NCBI GenBank assembly: GCA_039090855.1
Contig: CM077024.1
Span: 64,999,594 to 65,063,593 of the forward strand
Direction: 5' to 3'
Origin: Macrothele yani
Taxonomy: Eukaryota; Arthropoda; Arachnida; Araneae; Macrothelidae
DNA length: 64,000 nucleotides
Under the pieces are notes generated by a model. The model did no database searches. It was not told the DNA's origin and saw nothing but the letters and a program-made list of their open reading frames with translations. Each line of letters begins with the position of its first letter. Position 1 is the stretch's first letter. Made by a program: the position numbers and the translations under genes. Positions 45,101-55,499 of this stretch are shown in pieces.

Positions 45101-45811
45101 CGGTATATTTGCGTAAAGGAACTAAGTCTTGGAAGAACAGTATGGTAACGTTGATAGCCTAATTTAGTTTCCTTTGCCTCATATTTGCATTCTGACCCCA
45201 TCTAATTTAACATATGTTGTTAGGCTGCAAATAAATTTGCTAATTTTTATAAACTGCGATTTTAAAATGCTTAATTGCATTTTTAGCTCGGATTATTACA
45301 TCCAGTTTAGCCCACGTCAGTAAAGTTTTGCTGTGGTTAAGGTCTCAACAAAGTTCATTCATGTTGCTGCAAAACATTGCAGAGCATATAGTTTTAGGCA
45401 CTAATCTCTTCATTCAAATTTAATGTGTTTCAAATTTGTATTTCATTAATTATTATCTTGTTATCAGCAGTTTCTACGCGACTGTTATTTAAAATTGGGG
45501 AAAGAGGGCATAAAATATTTCATGGAACCTTAAAAACTAGTTTCTTCCGTACTGAAGTATTGACAATGCTATTGCTCAAGTTTCATATCAATGAGAAAAA
45601 TAAATCAGCAGTTTAAGAAACGTACATCATATGAGTACAGTGGCTATTTCGAGACTTAAAAACATTTTTACCAGATCAAGTTTTCCCTGAACAACAACGT
45701 TCAACTAGTTGGAATTTGTGTTGCCGTTCGACTCTTCGTAGTGCCATGCAAGACTGGACACAGTCCCTGTTTTAACTCGGCTTTTTTTTCCGTTATCGAC
45801 ATTTGAGATAC
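45101..45811. other. no recognisable feature
   Basis: AT-rich spacer without motif-bearing ORFs. Confidence 0.4.
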
Positions 45812-46882
45812 AGGGTGATCCAAAAGTTACGCAACCCCCAATCTGAAATTGCACCGGAGGGTTAAATCGATTACGGATAATATGAATGTATGTAGTGGCA
45901 ACAGTAGACTGTGCAGGTCAAGGTCAGCATGCGCTGATCATGTGATCTGATTCGGGTCTGCCGCCATTTGCCCTTAGGTCAAGACCGAGCAAACATGCGT
46001 TTTACCCAAGCTCAGTGCGCTTTCATTGTGGAAACTTATTTCAAATGGCAATCGTTCTCTAAATGCCACGATGAATTTAGAGATCGTTTACCGGAATCTC
46101 AAAGGGCCGAATAAGTCCGCAATACGTCGTTTGGTCTTCCGTTTTCGAAAAACTCTTTGTCCACAACGGTCTTCATATCCTGGATTACTTTTCCTTTTCT
46201 GATGAAGCATGGTTCAATCTTAGTGGATACGTAAACAGTCAGAATAATAGGTTCTGGAGTTCTGAAAACCCGCACCTTTCCCATGAGAGCCTATTACATT
46301 CCCAGAAAGTTGGAGTCGGGGTGCTGTTTTGCGGAAAAGAAGAGTGGGTCCAGTTTTTTTCCCCGGAAACAGTGACAGCTGATCGTTACCAGGACATCAC
46401 TCAGCAATTTATATCGTTGTTAGATGTTAATGAATGCAACAGCTGGCTGCATCAAGACGGTGCAACAGCGCACACAGCAAATGTCACTATGTTTGTGTTG
46501 CGTGAATTAATTGGTGACCGCATCGTTTCTCGTGGACTGTGGCCTCCTAGATCACCTGACCTGTCTTCCCCGGACTGTTATCTCTGAGGTCACCTCAAAC
46601 AAAATAAGTACACTCGCCAAACTAAGACAGAACATCGAGGACCATGTCTCCAGCATCAGCGCCGCGATCATCCGAAAGGTTACTACAAACATGAAGAAAC
46701 ACGTTGAGGTCTGCATATCCAAAGATGGAGGACATTTCCAGTATCTACTGTGAGGTTATTGTTTCTTGCAGTGCATGCCATGTACATATTTAGCTTTTCG
46801 TTAGCTCTATATTGTAACACACATCATTTGTTAAGTACGTTTTATTAATGGGTTGCGTGTACTTTGTTTGCACTAGGAACGA
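45812..46882 (+). mobile_element. Tc1/mariner-superfamily element (M5), internally deleted
   Basis: The left end CAGGGTGATCCAAAAGTTAC has a degenerate inverse at about 46852-46880 (GGGTTGCGTGTACTTTG). The transposase starts at an ATG at 45995: MRFTQAQCAFIVETYFKWQS, an N-terminal HTH of the DUF4817 type. After DRLP about one hundred residues are missing. It resumes with FSFSDEAWFNLSGYVNSQNN (first Asp) and LHQDGATAHTAN (second Asp). WPPRSPDLSSPDCYL (third) follows and it ends VEVCISKDGGHFQYLL at about 46753. Frameshifts occur near 46320 and 46590. Confidence 0.82.
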
Positions 46883-47059
46883 ATTTCAAAGTGTCTTGGA
46901 ATGATCTTCGTTTTTAAATAGATGATAATGTCAAGAAAGAAAAACGAGTTTTCTTGATCCTTGCAATAAGATAAATCCGCACCTGTCAATCAAGATCATT
47001 TAAAAATAGTTTGAAATTCATTCAAAATGCCGTGACATCTCAAGTGGTAATATAGATGA

Positions 47060-47270
47060 ACATTTAGCAGAGTTAAGCAGGAATGGCAAGGCCAACCACT
47101 GCTTCTAATCATTTGTCTCAGACAGACTTGGGCCCGAATCCCAGGTGGAGAATGAATGGGCCTCTACCCTCCTTAGACCCAGTAGCTCCAAATTAGTGAT
47201 AGGCAATAGCCTATATACCACCGTGAATAGCCCACTAAGTTGCTCACGGAGGTCGTTAAAGCCCCAAGTG

Positions 47271-47302
<32 letters not shown>

Positions 47303-47303
47303 G
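47060..47303 (+). mobile_element. S1-related SINE with 24-bp A tail
   Basis: Box B-like TTGGGCCCGAATCCCAGG, a body with CTCCAAATTAGTGATAGGCA and AGTTGCTCACGGAGGTCGTT, and a long A-run at 47279-47302. The head is poorly conserved. Confidence 0.68.
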
Positions 47304-47599
47304 ATGTCACCGAATTTTCGGTTGTAATGAGCACTTCTTCTGATTACTTTCCTACGTGAAAAATATTTTAAAGCTGATTTTTAGAAAATCTAAACACAGA
47401 GCAGAAAAGAAATGCATTCACACCATCTAGGAAAAAACGGCACATAATTAAAAAATATCAGGAACACCGAGCATCGCTCGGTTGAAGGGGAAATGAGGGC
47501 ACAAAAAATTTATATATTGATATGTTATTTCCAAGTATTGCACCGCTAAGTCTAAACCATCAAGGTTAATAATGATAGACGAATTAGAGACAAATTAAT

Positions 47600-48310
47600 T
47601 TAGAATAAGCATAAAAACAAAGATGAATGATAATTTTTTATATAGAGATATCGAGAAAAAAAAAGATATACAATTATGCCCCCTGGCGAGAAAACCATGA
47701 ATTACTTTAAGCAGATGGTATTCTCAAAGGGGTTTTTGTGATGAGAGGAATCTGATCGCAAAAGAAAATTTTCAATCGAATTTTTTTTTGGTTGGAGCTT
47801 TAACGACAACCGTGAGCAGCTCAATGGGCTATAAACAGTAGCCCGTCCCTAATTTAGGGCTACTAGTTCTAGGGACGGAAGAGAACCAGCGCCGTAAGAC
47901 AAACACAACATCCATGCCACACTGGGATTCGAACCGGGACTCATCTCGGACGAATGATCAGAAGCCATCGGTTAGACCACTGCGCCACAGGGCCTGCCAA
48001 TCGAATTTTCAGAAGCGCAGACACTGCTTCAAATACATCAGACATAGAAACATATGCTTACGACCCCTATTGACAAAACTGTTCTTTACCAAAAATTAGA
48101 AATTGTATATAGAACATTTCCAACCAAGGAGTCTATCCGAAACAAAAATAATTTTTCAAAGTCTGATTTTTAAGCGCAGAGATATCGCGGAAATCGCAAT
48201 TTAATTTTACGCCCCTTGCGGAAAAACTGCGAATTACTAGAAAAAGAGATTGTACCCAAAAAAAATAAAAAAATCATTATAAATGGTAACGAATGAAAGA
48301 AAGGATTTTT
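47600..48310 (-). repeat. inverted, decayed copies of the ~450-bp repeat of 14.0-15.0 kb
   Basis: GATATCGAGAAAAAAAAAGA, TATGCCCCCTGGCGAGAAA (47670-47700), CAGAGATATCGCGGAAATCG and TTTTACGCCCCTTGCGG (48175-48230) correspond to the reverse complement of the 14.2-kb units. An S1 SINE interrupts the array. Confidence 0.6.
47785..47997 (-). mobile_element. S1 SINE with 12-bp target duplication
   Basis: CAATCGAATTTT lies at 47773-47784 and 47998-48009. The minus-strand S1 order is complete from the T-run to the tRNA-like head (GTGGCGCAGTGGTCTAACCG). Confidence 0.92.
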
Positions 48311-48450
48311 TCAATCGAATACACCCTCTAGCTGCGACATCGAAAAGAAATCAGAAAACAAGTATCATCGTTCTCATATTTCAAGTTTCCCAATGGAAAA
48401 ATATTTTTTTTAAATCGTACTGACAGTTAATTGCAGAGATATGATGTACA

Positions 48451-49455
48451 CAGACGGACGGACGGACTAAGTGATATTCTAAGTACTTATTTTTCTTGCA
48501 AAAGAGTGCTGAAAAAACAAGCAATGTAGCCGGTACCTGGCTCCAAAATCGCACAAAGCAACAAAGCCTCATGCGCAGAGAAAGCGTCAAAGGCAAAACA
48601 GCAATATAGATCCTATGTAATACAAGTTTTACCTTTAGAGTTCAGTTCTTACCTCTACGACATAAGCTACTGAATGTTGCTGAATGGTGGACAATTTATT
48701 GTAATGAAACACCTAATTTTAAAAAAAGTGGACGCTTTTGAATTCAAAATTACAGGTAATGAGAGCAAAATCGAAAAAATACTCTACGAAAAGGCAAACT
48801 TAAAAATATACTATGTTGACGTAGTAACGAAATTCTCTTCTTCAGTCTGAAAAAAATATCTTTTTTAAATTGAAAAGTACGTGATTTCTTGATCGCATTG
48901 TGTTTTAGTTGAATAAACGCCGAGTCATTTCCTGACTGGCTGACTGGTTAAACAAGGTACACTGTAATCCATTAAGTTCCTTTTCTTTGCGTTATTTGCA
49001 CCTGGATAACCCTTTACAAAGATAGGTAAATTCTTGACCCCAAGGAAAGAATTCGGGCAATTATTTGTCTGACTAAAACAAATTAAATATTTACCTCTCT
49101 TTCTCTAATTCTACGTTACGACAGCTGTAAAGAAACATTTTTCACAAAGGCAAATAAAGGTCACCAAACAATAGAGTTTCGAAGAAAACGAACGAACTCT
49201 TCGTCAGTAAGAAAAAGAAGAGACATGTATAATGAATTTCAACAACGCGCTGAGCCATCTTTGTCAGTCTTCTACAAGCTTCTTGTAATGACAATTACTA
49301 TGCCATATCTACCTCATATTCCCACTTTTATTACATGGAAAGATATTTTGTATCAATATTTTTGAACGTACGTGGAATGTGACAGGGTTTTTACACTGTT
49401 AAATATTTCTACGCATTTTACCGACATCGAACCTGTAGCAAGGGGCTACAGGTCG
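48451..49455. other. no recognisable feature
   Basis: AT-rich spacer left of the long-TIR element. Confidence 0.4.
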
Positions 49456-49541
49456 ATTATTTTATGACTCAGCTCGTATTCCCGTTAATTATTTTATGAC
49501 TCAGCTCGTATTCCCGTTAATTTATGACTCAGCTCGTATTC
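49456..49541. repeat. ~30-bp tandem repeat, three units
   Basis: TTTATGACTCAGCTCGTATT occurs three times with periods of 32 and 28 bp. Confidence 0.85.
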
Positions 49542-49674
49542 ACAGTGGCATTGACTGTGTCGTTGAATAAAAATTTTCCAGTACCGATGCCCGGAAAAAA
49601 GTGACACTCTACATGTGTGTTGACACGGCCTGTGTGTAAATAGAACAATACTACTTTAATACATTTAGCCCTGA

Positions 49675-50022
49675 ATGTCCGGGGGAGAGGAGGCCGAACC
49701 TTGAATTTCGACATATATAAAGTTTTTCAACTGTTTTAATATAATTCTGATGTGCTGATTCCAAATCCGGTGAGTGCCACTCTCTAAACCCTGGAGAAAT
49801 TTCACAATCCATCATTAGTTCACGAGAAGTGGCAGCGCCCCATCGCCCCATACGGCAATGGGGCGATGCCACTTCTCGTGAATTCACGTTTGAAGCCATT
49901 TAATGGTTAAATCGTTACTCCCACGGAAATATTTATTCTAAGCAAAAGTAAAGGGAATTAAATTCCCGAAAAATGTGATGTCTAAGAAATTTCTGCTAGG
50001 TGCAGCGGTGTTCGTACAAAAC
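49675..50022. repeat. element X terminal inverted repeat, left (contains hairpin)
   Basis: Shares with the right arm CCGAACCTTGAATTTCGA, AGTTTTTCAACTGTTTT and TTAGTTCACGAGAAGTGGCA, continuing to TAGAAATTTCTGCT(complement) near the inner edge. Inside it, TTCACGAGAAGTGGCA at about 49819 is inverted at about 49867, forming a GC-rich hairpin. Confidence 0.88.
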
Positions 50023-50114
50023 ACGGAAACTTTATTTCAGTAGTACAGAATAAACAGATAAGGTAGCCTATTTTACGTTAGCACGATTCAACATGGAAAA
50101 TAACAAATCAGTAT

Positions 50115-50645
50115 TGTGAAGACACAGTTTTGTCCACGCCGGTCTGCGAATCCGGGTCCCCTCACTCCGGAGTGAGTCGCTCTCCGTTACGCGCATGTGC
50201 TCTCATTGCTATCTGATTTTATCTCATGTGCGTCCTGCGGAGAAGGCATGTCACATGTCCTCCCCTCCCCTCCGAAAGAGGCCCTGGGTCATGGTCCACG
50301 AATCAGCCGGGACCATGTGTTGCTGTAGGCAGTCATCCACTGAAGAACGTGCATTTGAGAAATCCCAGACAATTTTGTGTGTGGAACGTAACATCACACT
50401 GATTTATTTTTTCGAAGTACTGAAGAAGGCATTCTCATTTTTTCTGTCTCGCCGTGTGGAAAGAACATCACATCATTGCGAGAAACTTAACAGCCGGGTC
50501 ATCCTGGAAGTTCGGGTGCCAATATGAAAACACAGCTTTGTCCACTCCGGAGTAAGTCGCTCTCTCAACTGAGCTACGCGAACATGTGCTCACATTGCTA
50601 TCTGCCTTTATCTCATGTGTGTCCTGCGGGGCAGGCACGTCACAG
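50115..50645 (-). repeat. direct repeats ~410 bp apart with tRNA-like segment, inside element X
   Basis: AAGACACAGTTTTGTCCACG to TGTGCGTCCTGCGG (50118-50240) recurs as AAAACACAGCTTTGTCCACT to TGTGTCCTGCGG (50526-50630). On the minus strand the second copy has GCGTAGCTCAGTTGAGAGAG, a good tRNA box A. The first has a box B-like GACCCGGATTCGCAG. They may be a tRNA-derived repeat or the ends of a small insert. Confidence 0.55.
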
Positions 50646-50703
50646 TATAATTTAAAACTAAAATAAAAGATTAAATCACAAAATGTAATTACTATTATTG
50701 AAT

Positions 50704-53277
50704 TTAAGATTCAGAAACAACATCTGCGTCACTGTCGTCTAATTCTTCACGCACAATTCCGTTGCTACATTTGCCTTGGCAAGTACAGAATGTTGTACAC
50801 TTTAATGTGACTTTAATGCAACCACATCCACGATTACATCCTGTGGTGCATGAACAACTGATGAAATTCAGTACAGGTGCTAGAGGGGTACCTCGTGGAA
50901 GCATGGCAGGTGTGTACTCTGTAGTGGTCGACGAAATGTGCCAGCCAAATTCCAATGGGTACAATGGAGGTGGATTACTTAGATGCGCCGACCTCCAAAG
51001 TGCAGTTTGTAGGTGCACCCGTTTATAGTGTTGCTGTAGCGCACACTGTGCTAAAGGCTATCTATTCCAATGGGTACATTGGAGGTGGGTTACTTAGATG
51101 CGCCGACATCCAAAGTGCAGTTTGTAGGTGCACCCGTTTATAGTGTTGCTGTAGCGCACACTGTGTTAAAGGCTATCTAAAGAGTGTCAGCATGCATGTT
51201 ATTTTTTAGTAACCATTTTCTTCTTTCACAAATGACTACACATACCTTCAGTCAAGGTTTCCCCCAAACAATAAAGCGCAGCAACAAATCTGTCACAATA
51301 CTTTAGTGCCGCTGTTTCTTTTGACTTCGGATCACCAATAGCACTTAGTGTCCCTGTAAACGTTTTAAGAACGTTCATCATTCGAACTTTACTAATCCCA
51401 GAAAGAGATGAGGTAGCGTCGCAACTAGTTATAGCATGATCTGCTAGCATATCCGTTATATATGCCTTGTGCGCTGTTGTTACACCATTTATGTTGATTA
51501 CTGATCTATGCCCACTACATTCTTCCATGATAATTGGTGTTGATATGTGTCGGATACAAACGTAGTATGCCAAAAGCAATAAGACGTCTGTGTCATCACA
51601 CCTTACTGGTATTGGGTGCTCTGGTTGAAGTTCTACCTCTCGTAGGGCTATGTAAATCATGTTTAAGTCAGCTTCTTCGTGTGTTGTTGGTGGACCCTAC
51701 AAGCCTGCCTTAAGCTCTACCGGTGATGTCCTTGGACCAAAGATAATAAGTTTTTGGTTTGTGTCTGTATCAACATCCATTAATGATGTTACGATCAGCG
51801 TAATCAGCTGTGCTTTAGTTTTCGTGTAATTCAAAACTAATGCTCTGTTTGGCAATGGAGAACCAAAGAAAGTTGATATTGCCTAGAATTTCCTCCCTGC
51901 CTTTTCCATCTTGTAGGGTACTTGATACTTTTGTCATAGTATCTATCAAATACTACATGCAGGACAGGAGTTTGTTTGAGTTACCTTCCCACCATCGCTG
52001 TGAAAGCGCGCACATAGGTCTTCACGGTAGCTGTCTGTGCCGGCCACGCCTCACACCAAAGCATAGCACAACCATCAAGAAGGATGACGTGAGGAATCGA
52101 TGTGAAGGTTCGAGAACTTTTCATGACCGCGAGTTTTCCTTTGAGCACACTCTTTGGAATTGTCCGCATATCATCTTCTTCATTGAAGAGAGCAGTAGGC
52201 TCTGGGGCTACTTCATGGCTGAGAATATCATCCACGTCGATATCTCGTGATGATGTAAGTAATCCCATGGTGCGAGCATAAATAACATTATGATTCACAA
52301 CCACTTCCGTTATAGCAGTCGTATCTAGCTTCACTGATTTAGTGACTGCCGTTGTTGTTTTTACTTTCTTACTAAAAGTTCCATTAAAATTTGAAGGCCG
52401 GTCACCCGCAAACGCATTAAACTGACTCATCCCAATAGCTACTGCATTTCATTCAATGAGCTATCGTGCAGAATCTGACCAGTGACAATGTTTACCAAAC
52501 CTTTTTTTTTTGGGGGGGGGGTGACTGCTGACATCAAGAGGATCGATGCATTATGCTAGATACTCCCGGATCTTCAAACGATCTGCGCAGTCGGCTTTGA
52601 TACGTGTACCAACATCCTCTTTGTGGCAAGTCAGTACATTATGTTCATTCCCTTCCTTCATGCCTTCCCGGTCCTTTTGTATCTGACCAAAAACTTGTAG
52701 TGACAGACCCCACAATGCCAAGATCTTTCCTTTGGTGGTGAATTCAATGATGCCACCAGGGCTGTGCCCTACCACATGTATGTTGAATCTATGAACAGAT
52801 CGGTCCATATCCATTCCAAAGTTCATTTCTATGTCTAACTACGTGCTCATCCTCCTTGAACTTTATGAATAGATATCGATCAAGTCTTTGCATTGTCTTC
52901 TATTATAGTAATAAGAACTATAGTGTGCATAGCTAACATGCCCTGCAGCCAAGTAGGGGAGCATTGACTCTACAGACCATAGATGCAAAAATCAATCACT
53001 CTCTCTCTCTGCACGGATGAACGTCCTGATTATGAACACAGACTTCAAAAAAACAATCAGTTCATACCTTGGATGTCTGAGTACTTTCTGACTTTTTATC
53101 AATCAGTTCCATAAGATCAGTGATTGACACACAATTGGATGACAGGCCAGTAACATCTCCTCGTATTATTTTTTCTGCGACCATCCAAAGGGTTATTGCG
53201 TTCTGTGGAAACTTATAAAGACGTTGGCATTGTGGCTGTGCACACTTTAGAATCGGTTCTAGTCCACCACCACTCAT
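50704..53277 (-). pseudogene. element X protein: predicted PIN/FEN1-XPG-like nuclease with C-terminal CXC zinc-binding domain (decayed)
   Basis: In order on the minus strand: 53277-53062, a Cys-containing N-terminal piece (LEPILKCAQPQCQRLYKF). 52826-52551 includes FGMDMDRSVHRFN. 52430-51981 ends HVILLDGCAMLWCEAWPAQT. Then VLHVVFDRYYDKSIKYPTRW (about 51970-51910) and HEEADLNMIYIALREVE (about 51680). VRCDDTDVLLLLAYYV, DHAITSCDATSSLSGISK and LKTFTGTLSAIGD follow (51610-51340), and finally CSCTTGCNRGCGC with KCTTFCTCQGKCSN (50860-50770). The sequence of acidic boxes (LLDG, FDRY, EEAD, DDTD, CD followed by GIxK) parallels the FEN1/XPG active site and its helical DNA-binding motif; that assignment is my inference. 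The family, with its Cys-rich tail, is common in invertebrate predictions. In many family members the CD motif is GCD; here SCD. Frameshifts, stops and a 115-bp duplication inactivate it. Confidence 0.7.
50950..51179. repeat. 115-bp tandem duplication in the element X gene
   Basis: TTCCAATGGGTACA and the following 100 bp recur at 51065 with about five differences. It lies between the nuclease-like part and the CXC part of the gene. Confidence 0.9.
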
Positions 53278-53597
53278 TAGTATCCCAACACAACCGATAT
53301 ATTACATTAGGACATTATTGAATAACAGATGGTGACACCAAATAAAATCCAGGCTTCCCAGTTGCAGATGGAGATTATCGCACCGCCGTAAATTTGCTTG
53401 CGCTATACTTTGTACCCTTTCAGACTTCACGTTTCTTCCGCCGCCACAGAATATACAGATCTTTGTCTCATCCAATTTTAATAAGATTCATTCATTAACA
53501 ACCTGCAAATAATAAAGACATACAATGGATTAACAACTAATGGAAACAATTTTTTGCACAAAATAACAATGTGGTATCACTAATGAATGTTTTGTAC

Positions 53598-53945
53598 GAA
53601 ACCCGCTGCATCTAGCAGAAATTTCTTGGACATCATATTTTTCGGGATTTGATTCCTTTTACTTTTGCTTAAAATAAATATTTCCGAGGGAGTAACGGTT
53701 TTACCATTAAACGGCCTCAAATGTGAATTCATGAGAAGCGGTAGTGCCCCATGGCCGTGTGGGGCGAATGGGGCGCTGCCACTTCTCGTGAACTAATGAC
53801 GGATTGTGCAATTTCCCCAAGGTTTAGAGTGTAGCACTCACAGAATTTGGAATCATCACCTCAGAATTATATAAAAACAGTTGAAAAACTCTATATATAT
53901 CGAAATTCAAGGTTCGGCTAAAAAAGGCCTGTTCTCCCCCGGACT
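53598..53945. repeat. element X terminal inverted repeat, right (contains hairpin)
   Basis: Inverse of the left arm. The internal hairpin is retained in weaker form (TTCATGAGAAGCGGTA versus GCCACTTCTCGTGAA). Confidence 0.88.
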
Positions 53946-53970
53946 ATAATAACACACGGGCAACAAAACA

Positions 53971-54150
53971 TTTTTTTTTTAGTTTCGAAGTTTTACGACC
54001 ATGAGTCATTAATTGTAACAAATCCCGTCCCCAAATTAAGGGCACTGGTTCTAAAGAAGGGAAAGAATTAACACAATAAGACAAACAGCCCACCCATTCC
54101 TCATCCGGGGCTTGAACCCGGACCCAGCTAAGACAAGTAGTCACAAATGT
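53971..54150 (-). mobile_element. S1 SINE, diverged, next to element X
   Basis: A T-run, TTTACGACCATGAGTCATTA, CCCGTCCCCAAATTAAGGGC and a box B complement (GGGGCTTGAACCCGGACCC) are in S1 order on the minus strand. It starts 25 bp outside the right TIR. Confidence 0.72.
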
Positions 54151-55257
54151 AGATCTCTGAACATTCTAACGCAGGGTTGCCAACGCTTTTTTCATAGGAA
54201 TTTCCAACAGTATAACAAAAAGCGATACAAAGCACATTTAGATAAAGCATACGGGCGAAACCATCACAAAAACAACAGAAGTGCGAAAATCAGAGGCATC
54301 ACTGATGATTTTCAGTAATTCCTTGTCTCACTACCTCAAAAGAGGACGTAAGACTCCAAGTTTAGAAATACGTAAAACAAGTGGAGTGGTTACACTAGTA
54401 GAGAAAATGTTAAGCATAAATTGAGGATTCATGTCCGTTCGAATTTTTGAACTGTTATTAGCCATGCAACCTAACAAAAATGACAGAAGCTGTTCTCTGA
54501 CTTTTTTTTTATCAACTGTTTGGTAGTACTTTCTAGGTTTCTAACATCCTCCCCAAAATGAAGTCAAATTCTGACTAGTTTAAATATCTCCGTAATAAAA
54601 AGAGAGATCTTCTGAGGTCCATGGTACAATGAGAGACAGATGAACAGAAGTGTAAATGTATGAAGTGGAGAATCTCGTCGTGCTAACAACGTGTCTAACA
54701 ACAGGATGAGTAAAACAACGTCAGCAAAATTTGTGCTTTCCCTCAGAATGCAGTACGGTTGAAAATGGTAAAATAGGTTAATCATTGAAGTTTATCAAAC
54801 TCATACTGAGAGTATCCTCCTTTCCCTGAAATCTCGAGAGAACTAGAAAAGCAATGGAATGAACCACGACTATTGTTTTCCATACCGAGACGCAACGAAG
54901 TCTAAATTCAAGATTCTCGGATTCCGAACTTTCTGATAGGTAATAAAAAGGAATAGAATGTCGAAAATGAAACCCGTTAATATGTTAGTTCGATGTTTAC
55001 ATTGCTAATTCTCACGTACGAATTGCGAAGTACCGCTTCTGATCTGATAGTTTAGTTTTCCTACAGCACAGCTGTACTCGAAGAATCGGATTCGGGGATA
55101 CCTCGGCTACTTCGCATACACAAAGTTTGATGGCCTTCAATGTTTAAGTGATCTGAAATTTCTCAGACATGTTTCGGGTAATTATGGCTTGCTTCAAAAT
55201 GAAAGCGAATATTTGCTGCCAGTGCAAGTTGCTAAAAGCTTGAGTTAAATGTAGTCT
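54151..55257. other. no recognisable feature
   Basis: No motif-bearing ORF or repeat was identified. Confidence 0.4.
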
Positions 55258-55291
55258 TCTACACTGAAGAAACAATTATTAGGAACACCAG
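55258..55291. repeat. isolated Tc1-type terminus
   Basis: CTACACTGAAGAAACAATTA to GGAACACC resembles the inverse of the right end of the element at 58.3-59.1 kb (ACTTCAGTGTA preceded by GTTCTTAATAATTTTCC). No matching partner end was found nearby. Confidence 0.5.
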
Positions 55292-55499
55292 ATAACAATC
55301 AAGAACGTGCCATCCTCACGTACGAACTGTGGCGCTGAGATGGCTTTACACATAGCTCACTGGGAAGGGTTCACAAGTGTACGAAGCGCAGATAATGGAA
55401 ATACGGGAAAGATTCGTAATTTAGGCGATTTCGAAAGAGCCTACGCAAGCAGGTACGCCTAACGTCAACAGCAAACCTTCTCAGCTATACAAGAACAAC

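Larger units (their letters stand above)
49675..53945 (-). mobile_element. long-TIR DNA element ('X') encoding a predicted FEN1/XPG-like nuclease with CXC tail
   Basis: About 345 bp at 49675-50022 is the inverted copy of 53598-53945 at roughly 88 percent identity. TCCGGGGGAGA marks the outer edges. Between them, one gene reads on the minus strand. The ends beyond TCCGGGGG are uncertain (a further stretch with CCTGTGTGT/CCCGTGTGTTATTA may also match), and no target duplication could be read. The layout resembles an autonomous cut-and-paste transposon, but no DDE transposase motif is visible. Integration of the whole unit by another element's machinery is an alternative. Confidence 0.75.

Noticed and set aside
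49456..49541. Tandem repeats beside element X as part of its terminus
   Set aside because: They lie about 130 bp outside the left TIR and have no counterpart at the right end.
49675..53945. Element X as a KDZ, Kolobok or Polinton member
   Set aside because: No DDE transposase, integrase or polymerase motif is visible; a Cys-rich tail alone is not diagnostic.
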